Origin: Alcanivorax sp.
Lineage (GTDB): Bacteria > Pseudomonadota > Gammaproteobacteria > Pseudomonadales > Alcanivoracaceae
Direction of reading: 5' to 3'
Assembly (NCBI RefSeq): GCF_002733835.1
Contig: NZ_NVWY01000031.1
Coordinates: forward strand, 30,936 to 94,935
DNA length: 64,000 nucleotides
The notes below the pieces were generated by a model. It did not search any database. It was not told the DNA's origin and saw nothing but the letters and a program-made list of their open reading frames with translations. How positions within the stretch are numbered: the first letter of the stretch is position 1; each line of letters opens with the position of its first letter. Positions 54,681 to 63,022 of the stretch are shown here, in pieces. A program made the translations under genes and the position numbers.

Positions 54681-54686
54681 TTAGCC
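54637..54686 (+). repeat. attC-like recombination site
   Basis: ACATAACAA at the left, a perfect 12-bp inverted repeat GCCATGCATGCG / CGCATGCATGGC with the 5-base spacer ACAAG, and GGGTTAGCC at the right. Layout and length (about 50 bp) fit a compact attC, though the right core GTTAGCC deviates by one base from GTTRRRY. Confidence 0.5.
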
Positions 54687-54762
54687 TTTGTAGTTCCCCC
54701 GCTTTAGTGGACACCGTCTCCTAATCAAAGAACCTGCCCAGCCTCACCGACAAACCCACAAC

Positions 54763-54793
54763 AAAAAACGCCCACCTTCCGGTGGGCGTTTTG
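54763..54793. terminator. Bidirectional terminator
   Basis: AAAAAACGCCCACC TTCC GGTGGGCGTTTT; serves the minus-strand outer-membrane gene ending at 54811. Confidence 0.92.
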
Positions 54794-54810
54794 CGTGCTG
54801 CGTGTCCTAA

Positions 54811-55329
54811 TCAGAACCGGCCGTTCAGGCCCAGCCCCAGATTAGTGATTTCGTCACCACTACGATCGACAACCCGCATGTATTCCAGGTTGATGAACAG
54901 GGTTTTGGTGATGGTGAAGTCCACGCCCAGGCCCAGTGACAGGTCTTTGTAGTTTTCCCCGTCGGAGCCGCCGAAGGCGCTTTTCTCGGTGGTTTCCACA
55001 TAGGTGGCACCGATCAGGCCGTAGGGGCGTACGGGCATGGTGTTGGGGAATTGGCCGCGGAAGTAGGCGCCGTAGTAACGGTCGATTTCCAGGTCCACGT
55101 TGTTGCTGAGTTTATCGTCATCGACGCCCAGGCCCAGGCGGACTTCGCCGCCGAGGGTTTCGTCGCGGTTGATCCAGCTACCGAATTTGAATTGCAGCGC
55201 TTTGGGGTCGGCGCTGGAGGTGGTGTTATCCGGCTCGATGTCGCTGCTGATGATATCGATACCGGCAAAACCGCCGGCGTTGGCGAAAAGGGGCATTGCC
55301 AAAGCAGCGGCAAACAATACTTTTTTCAT
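54811..55329 (-). CDS. Outer-membrane beta-barrel protein (OmpA-like/porin-fold)
   Basis: 172 residues. Signal peptide MKKVLFAAALAMPLFANA, then an eight-strand-type barrel: GFAGIDIISSDIE, YYGAYFRGQFPNTMPVRPYGLIGATYVETTE, DLSLGLGVDFTITKTLFINLEYMRVVD, closing NLGLGLNGRF with terminal Phe. Fits the general outer-membrane beta-barrel domain family (small OmpA/OmpW-like). ATG 55329 has GGAGAA upstream; a slightly longer start at 55341 is less likely. Alone between terminators; function unknown. Confidence 0.85.
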   Translation of the reverse strand: MKKVLFAAALAMPLFANAGGFAGIDIISSDIEPDNTTSSADPKALQFKFGSWINRDETLGGEVRLGLGVDDDKLSNNVDLEIDRYYGAYFRGQFPNTMPVRPYGLIGATYVETTEKSAFGGSDGENYKDLSLGLGVDFTITKTLFINLEYMRVVDRSGDEITNLGLGLNGRF

Positions 55330-55522
55330 GGGTTCTCCCACTGGGTGTTAAGTCTCGACGCAATAATAGAGTGATTGTAGTGAAAAGTGGGGGCGACGGC
55401 GACCGGGAGTGTTACCGGGGAGGCAGGGCGGGGGCGAAAGTGGCAGGGGCGCCTGCAGGGGATGGCAAAAGCATCGCCTGCAGGCAGCCTCCTGCGGTTA
55501 GCTGTGAGGTTGCGGTTGGGGG

Positions 55523-56884
55523 TTAGTGGTCGTGATCATGATCATGTTCGTCGTGGTCATGGTCCCCGTCTTCTGCGTGTTCTTCGTGTGCACCGGCGAG
55601 GCCGGCCCAGGCCAGTGCGCCGGGGGTGAAGTTGAGGGACAGCGGGGTTTCTATGCTGCCTTCCTCCAAATGCACGACAACGATGGACTGGTTGCCGGCA
55701 TCGGACAGGAAGGCATGGGCGGGTTCGCCGGCCACGGTCATGGCGACACGGCTGCCGTGACCACTGGCCGGAGGCGCGGCGGTTGCCGGATCAATGGCGT
55801 TTTCCACGTGGGCATGTTCGCTCCAGTCGGCGGTGTCGAAAATGCGCAGGTCGCCGGCGTCATCCAGTAGCACCAGGTGCTCGCCATGGGGGTCCAGGCT
55901 GTGGCTGTCCAGAGAGACGGCAGCGCCTTCTTTCCAGTCCAGTTCCTGCACGTCGCCATCATCCGGGTGGATGATCAGGATGCGATCACCAGCATAGCCA
56001 ACGAAGTGTGGCATTTCGTGGTGGCTGTCGAAGCTGCCTACTCGCTCACTGCCGGTCAGTCCCAGGGCGGCGTTGTTCACGTGCTGGGCGGTGAAGTTTT
56101 CTCCGTCCTGGTGAACGATGAGCACGCCGTCGCTGCAACCGAACACGGAGTAATCTTCATTGGACCCGGCGCCATGAAGACCTGGGCAGTCCAGGCTGAC
56201 GGTGCCTTCCTGGTGGTAGTGATCGTTGTGTTGATGATAGATGTCGACTTTTTCCGGCAGGCCGCTGGCGGCGGTGCGGAAGGTGGCGAGCAGTACGTCG
56301 CCACGGGGTTCGGCGACACCGTGATGGGCGCTGGCCAGGGTCTGGCTGGCGACGCTGCTGGCAGTTTCCAGTGAATCATCGGTGAGAAGCTCAACCTCGG
56401 CCATGATGGCATTGCCGGCGTCACCATCATAGAACAGGGCTGCTTGCTCGCCATGGACGCGGTAGTGGGTGGGGGCCGGGCCGTTCAGGGTGCCAGTGAG
56501 GGACGGGCTGACTTCGTCCACGTGGTCGTCGTGTTGATAGAGCCCGCCATCGATGATCTGTACTTGGTTGGCGTCCCGTTGCGGGGCGAGCACGAAGCGC
56601 TTGCCTGGGCTGGTGTAGAGCGCACTGGGAGCATTATCCAGAGCCAGGTTGCCGGGCAGCAGGGCGCTCTCTTCCAGGTCATAGACGTAGAGCTGGTCGC
56701 CGGCGTCATCCCGTGAGGCGATAACCAGGCGGCCGGGGTGGGCTTCGTGGGCATGGTCGTGTTCGTCTTCTGCGCTTCCCAGAGAACTGGTGCCGGTTTC
56801 GTTACAACCGGCCATGGTGAAGGCGGCAAGCAGAGACAGGGGCAGGGCTGCGTTTTGTTTCAGGTTTTTCATCATGCGTTGCAT
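55523..56884 (-). CDS. aztD: AztD-like zinc metallochaperone, lipoprotein form
   Basis: 453 residues. The signal sequence ends in FTMAGC, a lipobox, followed by an acidic His-rich segment (EDEHDHAHEAH), a seven-bladed beta-propeller-like body with many His, and a His/Asp-rich tail (GDHDHDEHDHDHDH). This is the arrangement of AztD, which hands zinc to the solute-binding protein of AztABC. Here no AztABC genes are nearby; instead a ZnuD-like receptor gene lies immediately upstream. Start 56884 (MQRMMKNLKQ) has GGAGAAC at ideal spacing; longer starts exist. Likely collects zinc in the periplasm. Confidence 0.82.
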   Translation of the reverse strand: MQRMMKNLKQNAALPLSLLAAFTMAGCNETGTSSLGSAEDEHDHAHEAHPGRLVIASRDDAGDQLYVYDLEESALLPGNLALDNAPSALYTSPGKRFVLAPQRDANQVQIIDGGLYQHDDHVDEVSPSLTGTLNGPAPTHYRVHGEQAALFYDGDAGNAIMAEVELLTDDSLETASSVASQTLASAHHGVAEPRGDVLLATFRTAASGLPEKVDIYHQHNDHYHQEGTVSLDCPGLHGAGSNEDYSVFGCSDGVLIVHQDGENFTAQHVNNAALGLTGSERVGSFDSHHEMPHFVGYAGDRILIIHPDDGDVQELDWKEGAAVSLDSHSLDPHGEHLVLLDDAGDLRIFDTADWSEHAHVENAIDPATAAPPASGHGSRVAMTVAGEPAHAFLSDAGNQSIVVVHLEEGSIETPLSLNFTPGALAWAGLAGAHEEHAEDGDHDHDEHDHDHDH

Positions 56885-56960
56885 GGTGTTCTCCATATTC
56901 GTGTTGTTGTGCCCGGCGGAGTAAAGGCGCCGGTACAAATGCCGTTAACGTTGCGGCTTA

Positions 56961-59033
56961 TCAAAATTCAATGCGGGTACCCACGGTGACATTGCGACCT
57001 GGCTCCGGCACGGTGCTGGCGAGGAAGGAAGAGTGGTTGAATACCTCTTCGCCCAGCAGGTTGTTACCGCGCACATAGAAGGTGTAGCGCTGGTCGCCAC
57101 GTAGCCGGTAGCTGAGGGTCGCGTTGACCATGTCGTAGGACGGGGTGGTTTCCTCAAAGCCTGAGATCTGGTCCTGGGCGAAGCTGCGGTAGAACTCCAG
57201 TTCGCCGTCGAAGTTGCCCAGGTAGCTGTTGAGGCGAGTGCCCAGCCGCTTGGCGGGAATGCGGGGCAGATAGCCGCCATCATCGAAGGTGGCGCGCACC
57301 GTATCACCAAAGACCGTGATGCCCACCGGGTCGATACCGTAGTAGCTCACCGAGGCTTCGGCACCGGTGAAGGTGGCGTCACGCTGGCTGTACTTGATCA
57401 GACGGAAGTCTTCGATCTGGTCGAGGGTGCGGGCATAGATGTAATTGTTGATGCGGTTTTCGAAAATGCCCAGATCAAACAACCAGTCGCCCTGGGTCTT
57501 GCGCAGGTTCAGGTTGGCGTTGAGGCTGACTTCGTCATCCAGATCGCGCTGCCCACCACCGCAGTCGCTGAGCAAGCCGCATTCGTAGGTATTGGTGGCC
57601 AGGTGGACGCCTTCTGCATAGAGCTCCTGGGCGCTGGGTGCGCGGCCAGAGTGGCCCACGGACAGCACCAGTTCATAACCTGGCACAAAGGCCCAGTTGG
57701 CCGCGCCCGAGAAAGACGCGTTGTCGGCGGTGACTTTGGCAAGCGGCTGGCCGTTGCGATCGTCCGGCGTCTGCGTCAGGTGCTCCTGGCGGGCGCCCAG
57801 TTCGAAGGACCATTGCTCGTTGAGGACATATTCTTCTACCGCAAAGACGGCAATGGATTCGGTTTCTGTCTTCGGGACGAAGGCTTCGCCACCCAATGAG
57901 CTGAAGTCGAACTGGGTGTACTGCAGGCCCACCACGCCGCGCCAGTTACCCAGCGGTTTGTGTTCCACTTCCAGCCGCGCATCGCCGCCCTTGTTGGTGA
58001 AGGTGCTGCCGATGGCGCCTTCCTCAATCTCGTGGTGGCGATAATCGGTGTGATTGCCACGGAAGCGAATGGCGGTGACCCCGGCGAACGGTTCGCGGTA
58101 TTCGCCGCGGGCATCTACCCGGCGGCTGGCCAGGTCCACATAGGGGACGATCTCGCCATGGTCGTGGTCGTGATTATGGCCGCCGGTGGGGCAATTCAGG
58201 CTGGTGCCGCTGGACTGGCACTCCTCGAATTCGTGGCTGTGACCGGGCAGGCCATAGTTGTCGCGACGATAACTGTAGGCCATGCCGAAGTAGCCCTGAT
58301 CACCGATCCAGGAGGCGCCAATGCTGCCGTTGTCGCTTTCCGCATAGGTGCCGGGCACGGTGAGTTCTTCGAAGCCATTCACTTCGTAGTCGTCTGCATC
58401 ACGGCGGCTGCCTTCCACCCGGAACACCAGATGGTCGGTGGCCGAGAAGGTGAGGCCGGCGGCAGTGGCGTTCTCATCGGCCACGGTGTTGGCCCGGGCT
58501 GCCACGAAACCTTCCACCTCTTCGCGGGGGCGCTGGGTGGGGATGCGGGTGTCGAGCACGTTGACAACACCGCCGCTGGCACCGCTGCCATAGAGCAGGG
58601 TGGACGGGCCGCGCAGGACTTCGATCTGACGCGCCAGCAGGGGGTCCACTGTGACCGCATGATCCGGGGAAATACTGGAGGCATCCAGGACCTGGGAGCC
58701 ATCGTTAAGCACCCCCACACGAGGACCGCCCTGGCCGCGAATGACTGGCCGGCTGGCGCCGCCACCAAAGGTGTCACTGTGGACACCGGGTTGGTCTTTC
58801 AGGGTTTCCCCAAGGGTGTTCTGGCTCTTCTGGGTGAGGGTTTGCTGATCCATCACCGAATAGGGCGTGCTGGGGCTGTCACTGCCCAGCGGCAGGGCGG
58901 ACACGTCCACTTGTTTTAGCTCGTGAGCCTGGTCTGCGGCTGCGCTGTTGTTTTCAGCGTCGGCCAATACTGCCGTGGGCGCCAACAGGGCCACGGCGAC
59001 GCACCCGGTCAGGGTCTGGCGTCGAAATATCAT
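56961..59033 (-). CDS. znuD: TonB-dependent receptor, ZnuD-like zinc receptor
   Basis: 690 residues. Signal peptide to AVLA/DAENN; TonB-box/plug region with LGETLKDQPGVHSDTFGGGASRPVIRGQGGPRVGVLNDG and VEVLRGPSTLLYGSGASGGVVNVLD-type plug end; 22-strand barrel closing VTVGTRIEF with Phe. The extracellular loop YGLPGHSHEFEECQ...CPTGGHNHDHDHGE carries the Cys-bracketed His cluster seen in ZnuD of Neisseria and relatives, so zinc is the expected substrate. AGGTAGTT precedes the start. Downstream partner is the AztD-like gene. An inverted repeat upstream may be an operator. Confidence 0.9.
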   Translation of the reverse strand: MIFRRQTLTGCVAVALLAPTAVLADAENNSAAADQAHELKQVDVSALPLGSDSPSTPYSVMDQQTLTQKSQNTLGETLKDQPGVHSDTFGGGASRPVIRGQGGPRVGVLNDGSQVLDASSISPDHAVTVDPLLARQIEVLRGPSTLLYGSGASGGVVNVLDTRIPTQRPREEVEGFVAARANTVADENATAAGLTFSATDHLVFRVEGSRRDADDYEVNGFEELTVPGTYAESDNGSIGASWIGDQGYFGMAYSYRRDNYGLPGHSHEFEECQSSGTSLNCPTGGHNHDHDHGEIVPYVDLASRRVDARGEYREPFAGVTAIRFRGNHTDYRHHEIEEGAIGSTFTNKGGDARLEVEHKPLGNWRGVVGLQYTQFDFSSLGGEAFVPKTETESIAVFAVEEYVLNEQWSFELGARQEHLTQTPDDRNGQPLAKVTADNASFSGAANWAFVPGYELVLSVGHSGRAPSAQELYAEGVHLATNTYECGLLSDCGGGQRDLDDEVSLNANLNLRKTQGDWLFDLGIFENRINNYIYARTLDQIEDFRLIKYSQRDATFTGAEASVSYYGIDPVGITVFGDTVRATFDDGGYLPRIPAKRLGTRLNSYLGNFDGELEFYRSFAQDQISGFEETTPSYDMVNATLSYRLRGDQRYTFYVRGNNLLGEEVFNHSSFLASTVPEPGRNVTVGTRIEF

Positions 59034-59053
59034 AACTACCTCTGTCTCTAGCG

Positions 59054-59070
59054 TTCATGCAGGGCATGAA
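59054..59070. promoter_or_regulatory. Palindrome upstream of znuD
   Basis: TTCATGC AGG GCATGAA, perfect 7-bp arms, 21 bases before the znuD start. It could be an operator, but it does not resemble the usual AT-rich Zur box. Confidence 0.35.
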
Positions 59071-59232
59071 TGAGGGCACGAGTAAAAGGGCGCAGCCGAA
59101 AAGAAAGCGGCTGGCCGGACTCGTGCCGGAAACACGTTTGTTGCTGATCGCAGGCAGGCGCAGCAGGCCCGGCTCTCATGGAGAGGGGGCAAAAGGCGAT
59201 GCGCCAGTATGATCAGGGATCAGTAACGGGAG

Positions 59233-59553
59233 TCAGGCAGAGACAGGGGGGCCGCGGGGCGGGTAGGGATTGCGCTTGCTGCGGAGCACCACGGTGGTGG
59301 CGGGCGCGAGCGGAACGGGTTCGGTGCGTTTTGTGACCGGCGTACTGTAATCGCTGGGCAGTGCCAGCATGCCATGGCCGTGGGTACACACCTGGCAATC
59401 AGCGGAAGCCAGCAGCTCCTTGGCGGGGCTGTGTTGGCCTGCGTCGATGTGGGCCGGGGCGTGCCATGCCAGCAGCAGCTGGGCACAGAACAGGCCGAGT
59501 ACCAGAGACAGTGACAGGCCGCGATGGTAGCGGTTCAGCATGGCGGGGATCAT
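59233..59553 (-). CDS. Small Cys/His-containing membrane or exported protein
   Basis: 106 residues. One N-terminal hydrophobic segment (about 13-30, GLSLSLVLGLFCAQLLLAWH) followed by a short domain with HAPAHIDAGQHS and CQVCTHGHGM, a likely metal-binding CxxC-x-HGH cluster; overall it resembles DUF2946-type small proteins found near metal-uptake genes. The start at 59553 overlaps the yidD stop (ATGA), implying coupled translation. With znuD and aztD downstream on the same strand it probably belongs to a zinc or copper handling set. Family assignment tentative. Confidence 0.6.
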   Translation of the reverse strand: MIPAMLNRYHRGLSLSLVLGLFCAQLLLAWHAPAHIDAGQHSPAKELLASADCQVCTHGHGMLALPSDYSTPVTKRTEPVPLAPATTVVLRSKRNPYPPRGPPVSA

Positions 59554-59831
59554 GGTGATGTCCCCCCGCTGTGTTCACCGCATGACGGTGTGCATTGGTG
59601 CTGTTCCGGGTCGGGTTCGGTGCCGGGCACATAGTCAAAACCGCCCGGGTGCCAGGGGTGACACTTGCACAGTCGCTTCGCCGCCAGTGCGCTGCCGCGC
59701 AGGCTGCCATGGGCAACTACCGCCTGCCGGGCGTATTCCGAGCAGGTGGGGTAGAAGCGGCATTGATTGCCTATCCAGGGGCTCAGCACCTTCTGGTACA
59801 GCCAGATGGCGCCAAGCAGAAGCGATTTCAC
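59550..59831 (-). CDS. yidD: Membrane protein insertion efficiency factor YidD
   Basis: 93 residues from GTG 59831. The core IWLYQKVLSPWIGNQCRFYPTCSEYARQAVVAHG...KRLCKCHPWHPGGFDYVPG is diagnostic of YidD, an amphipathic inner-membrane-associated protein that aids YidC-dependent insertion. Its tail adds some 20 residues with HQCTPSCGEHSGG, not needed in typical members. yidD normally sits in rpmH-rnpA-yidD-yidC; here it leads a set of apparent zinc genes. An ATG at 59870 would add 13 residues but is unlike the family N-terminus. Confidence 0.9.
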   Translation of the reverse strand: MKSLLLGAIWLYQKVLSPWIGNQCRFYPTCSEYARQAVVAHGSLRGSALAAKRLCKCHPWHPGGFDYVPGTEPDPEQHQCTPSCGEHSGGTSP

Positions 59832-59996
59832 GTGACCCGTTCTGCCTGTCGCAAGTTGTAAAAAATGCATGATATAGCCATCGCGTGGGGAGATACCAGT
59901 GCTGTTCCATGGTCCTAACAGCCACCGTGATAAGAAAGTGTTGCGATTTCATGATGATGCAACGCTAAAGCAGCCTCAGGGCAACAAGGAGAGACC

Positions 59997-60701
59997 ATGA
60001 GCAAAGTGACAGGATGGACCCGCCCGGTACGCGTATCAGCATTGGCCGTGACCTTGATGTTATCCGCCGGTTCCATGGCGGCAGACTGGGAAACCGTGAA
60101 TGAAGGCAAGGCCCGCACGGACATCAATACCTACGAGAAAGCCATGAAAGACAGCCCGGTGAAAGCGTTCCGGGGTGTCACCGAAGTGCAGGCCCCGGTA
60201 CTGAGTGTACTGGCGGTGATGGCGGATAGCAGTGCCTGCGCGGACTGGTTGTATCAGTGCCAGTCACTGGAGTTACGCGATAACGACCAGGCCTATATCC
60301 GTTTCAAGGGCATCTGGCCGGCCAAGGATCGTGATGCCCTGATCCAAACCCAGACCACCCAGAATGAGGAAACCGGTGCCATTACCCTGGCCTCCCATGC
60401 CGTGGATGGCGAGCCAGAGCACGAGGGTTATGTGCGGGTTGCGGCGCTGGAAGATCAGTTTGTGCTGACGCCGCTGGATAACGGTTGGACACGCATCGAA
60501 TTCGAAACCTTTATTGATCCGGGCGGCAATGTGTCTTCGGTGGCTAACGTGATTTCCCACAAGGCGCCCCAGGAAACCCTGCAGGGGCTACGTGAGATGG
60601 CCAGCAACGAGACCTACCAGAATGCCAAGCTGGACCAGGCCCTGAAGCGTTACCCGGAATTGAAAGGCATGGATCTGCCGCAGAGCCATCAGCCAGATTA
60701 G
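59997..60701 (+). CDS. Secreted START-domain protein, copy 1
   Basis: 234 residues. Signal peptide to GSMAA/DWE, then a START-like lipid-binding domain (VKAFRGVTEVQAPVLSVLAVMADSSACADWLYQCQSLEL, RFKGIWPAKDRDALI, TRIEFETFIDPGGNV). Predicted periplasmic; ligand probably a lipid or hydrophobic molecule, by family analogy. The gene 180 bases downstream encodes a clear paralogue. ACAAGGAGAG before the ATG. Confidence 0.87.
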   Translation: MSKVTGWTRPVRVSALAVTLMLSAGSMAADWETVNEGKARTDINTYEKAMKDSPVKAFRGVTEVQAPVLSVLAVMADSSACADWLYQCQSLELRDNDQAYIRFKGIWPAKDRDALIQTQTTQNEETGAITLASHAVDGEPEHEGYVRVAALEDQFVLTPLDNGWTRIEFETFIDPGGNVSSVANVISHKAPQETLQGLREMASNETYQNAKLDQALKRYPELKGMDLPQSHQPD

Positions 60702-60880
60702 CAATCGCCATCAGCCATCTGGCTGAATGAGAGCGGTCACTGCGGGAATGAGCCCGCAGTGGGCGCCGGCAATTGGGGCCAATTCCCCGGGGGTGCTTGT
60801 TTCCCCGCCTCCTGGCCGCATACTGCGGCCAGAGTTTTTGTTGTGAATCGCTGTTGAAAATACGAGTAAGGAGAAAACCT

Positions 60881-61561
60881 TTGCGAGCAATGTTTGTGGC
60901 GCTGTTGTTGGCCCCTCTGGTGCTGGTGAATCCGGCCTGGGCGGCAAACTGGAAAACCAATCATGAGGGTGAGGCCCGGGGCGATGTGACCACGTATGTG
61001 CGCGATGTTTCCAATAGCCCGGTAAAAGCCTTCAAGGGCATTGTCGAAGTGAAGGCATCCGCCACCTCGGTGTTGGCGGTGATTACCGCCGTGGACACCT
61101 TCCCGGAGTGGATCTTCCAGAACCAGGGCGCCAAGCGGCTGTCGGTGGAAGGCCGTGAAGAAATTCACATGCGCTTTCACGGTATCTGGCCGGTGTCGGA
61201 TCGGGATGTGGTGCTGGCCAATACGCTGAGCCAGAACCAGGACACCGGCTCAATCACCCTGCACAGCGTGAATGCCGAAGGCGTGCTGGGAAAGCAGGAT
61301 GGCTTCGTACGTATTCCCGCGCTGGATAACCAGTTCATCATTACTCCCATGGACGATGGTTGGGTGCGGGTGCAGTTTGAAACCTTCGTGGATCCGGGCG
61401 GCAGCGTGCCGGTGTGGCTGGCGAATCTGGTGGCGACCAAGGCGCCACTGGAAACCCTGCAGGGGTTGACGGTCCAGCTGGAAAAGCCGCGCTTTGCCAA
61501 TGCCACCCGGAAAGATTTGCCGCCACTGCCGGGGATGGACAAACTGTCACTGGAAGACTGA
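60881..61561 (+). CDS. Secreted START-domain protein, copy 2
   Basis: 226 residues from a TTG at 60881 with AAGGAG 6-7 bases upstream (the ATG 9 bases later is the alternative). Signal peptide to NPAWA/ANWK. Shares with copy 1 the sequence blocks NSPVKAFKGIVEVKASATSVLAVI, RFHGIWPVSDRDVVLANTLSQNQDTGSITL, VRIPALDNQFIITPMDDGWVRVQFETFVDPGG and KAPLETLQGL, so the two arose by tandem duplication and diverged. Periplasmic START fold; ligand unknown. Followed by a GC-rich hairpin without T-run (61564-61586). Confidence 0.87.
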   Translation: MRAMFVALLLAPLVLVNPAWAANWKTNHEGEARGDVTTYVRDVSNSPVKAFKGIVEVKASATSVLAVITAVDTFPEWIFQNQGAKRLSVEGREEIHMRFHGIWPVSDRDVVLANTLSQNQDTGSITLHSVNAEGVLGKQDGFVRIPALDNQFIITPMDDGWVRVQFETFVDPGGSVPVWLANLVATKAPLETLQGLTVQLEKPRFANATRKDLPPLPGMDKLSLED

Positions 61562-61642
61562 TTCCCCCGGTATATGCCCGGGGGCGTTCATAAGCGTGGC
61601 GCACCCGGGTAATCCGCCCGGGCAAGGATGCGAGGGCGAGCC

Positions 61643-62944
61643 ATGGTGCTGGCACGGTTTCAGCAATGGTATACCCAGTTACGTTCCAGCATGTGGTTGT
61701 TGCCGGCCTGCTTTCTGGTCGGGGCGTCGCTGCTGGCCTTTATCCTGACGGCCATCCCCGGTGAGCTTCCGGATGCCAAGAAACACTGGTGGGCCTACCT
61801 GCTGGCGGTGAATCCGGAAGGCGCCAGCGCGGTGTTGACCACCATCGCCGGCTCCATGATTACCGTGGCCGGCGTGACCTTTTCCATTACCATGCTGGTG
61901 CTGGCCCAGGCGGCCAGCCAGTATTCTCCCCGCCTGTTACGCGATTACATGGCCGATCGCATCAATCAATTGACGCTGGCCGTGATTGTCGGTGTGTTCG
62001 CCTACTGTTTGCTGGTGCTGCGCAGCCTGCCTGCGGATTCGCTGTTGTTGGGGCATGGCCTTGCCGTGATGGTGGCGTTGCTGGGGGCTTTCGTGGGCCT
62101 GGCGCTGCTGATCTATTTTATTCACCACATTGCCAGTTCGATCCAGGTATCCCAAGTGGTGGCGAAAATCACCGAAGACACCCAGGCCGCCATCGCCCAG
62201 CGTTACGACCAGGCGTTCGGGCGGGTCGCCGAGAACCCGGCGGCGTTGCGGGCCGAGGCGGTGATGCCGGAGACGGATGGCGACGCTTCAGGCCATAAAC
62301 CGGCAGGCCACACGCTGGCGGCCCCGCTCACCGGGTTTGTGCAGCAGGTGTACCTGAACGGCCTGGTCAAGGAAGCCGATGCCCAGGGGCAGGTGGTTAC
62401 CATGCGTGTGGCGGTGGGCGAGTTTGTGGTCCAGGGGCAGCCATTGCTGTACCTGCATGGGCCGGGCTGGGACGAAGAGCGCTGTGCGGCCTTGTTGCGT
62501 TGCTATGTGATCAACCGCCATCGCACCATCGAGCAAGACCCGGCTTTCGGTATTCGGCAGCTGGTGGATATCGCCATCAAGGCGCTGTCGCCGGGGATTA
62601 ACGATTCCACCACCGCTGAGCAGTGTGTGTTGTATCTGGGCGCGGTGATTGCTGACCTTTCCGGCCGGCATATGCCGGAACCGTTTCGGCGGGTGAACGG
62701 GCAGCTGCGGCTGCAGTGCCAGCAGCGGGATTTTGCCGATTATGTGGACGCCGCATTTGCGCAGATCGCCCGCAATGCCCGGGGCAATCTGGCGGTGCTG
62801 GCCACGCTGGGGAGTTCGCTGGCGATGCTGGAACGTACCGTGCCGGCAGAGCGGCTGGGGCCGATACAGCAGCAGCGACGCCACTGGGCCGTGCAGGTGC
62901 GCGACAGCCTGTCACGGGAGGACCGGCTGACCCTGAAGATGTGA
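61643..62944 (+). CDS. DUF2254 membrane protein
   Basis: About 433 residues. Four membrane helices in the first 180 residues (LLPACFLVGASLLAFILTAIP, LTTIAGSMITVAGVTFSITMLVLAQAASQYSPRLLRDYM, LTLAVIVGVFAYCLLVLRSLP, and the segment before QVSQVVAKI). The last half is a soluble domain with VAVGEFVVQGQPLLYL and GIRQLVDIAIKALSPGINDSTTAEQCV, all characteristic of DUF2254. Role unknown; members are sometimes linked to stress tolerance. ATG 61643 has GAGGGC upstream; ATG 61628 would add five residues. Confidence 0.9.
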   Translation: MVLARFQQWYTQLRSSMWLLPACFLVGASLLAFILTAIPGELPDAKKHWWAYLLAVNPEGASAVLTTIAGSMITVAGVTFSITMLVLAQAASQYSPRLLRDYMADRINQLTLAVIVGVFAYCLLVLRSLPADSLLLGHGLAVMVALLGAFVGLALLIYFIHHIASSIQVSQVVAKITEDTQAAIAQRYDQAFGRVAENPAALRAEAVMPETDGDASGHKPAGHTLAAPLTGFVQQVYLNGLVKEADAQGQVVTMRVAVGEFVVQGQPLLYLHGPGWDEERCAALLRCYVINRHRTIEQDPAFGIRQLVDIAIKALSPGINDSTTAEQCVLYLGAVIADLSGRHMPEPFRRVNGQLRLQCQQRDFADYVDAAFAQIARNARGNLAVLATLGSSLAMLERTVPAERLGPIQQQRRHWAVQVRDSLSREDRLTLKM

Positions 62945-62983
62945 AAGGGGCGGGCTCAATAGGTCGGCTTGAGTGCGCGCCAT

Positions 62984-63018
62984 ATTCATGGGATGATTTC
63001 CTTAAATTCATAGGATGA
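62984..63018 (+). promoter_or_regulatory. Two direct repeats before the GntR gene
   Basis: ATTCATGGGATGA (62984-62996) and ATTCATAGGATGA (63006-63018), 22 bases apart (two helical turns), the second including the Shine-Dalgarno. Possible operator for autoregulation. Confidence 0.5.
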
Positions 63019-63022
63019 CCAC

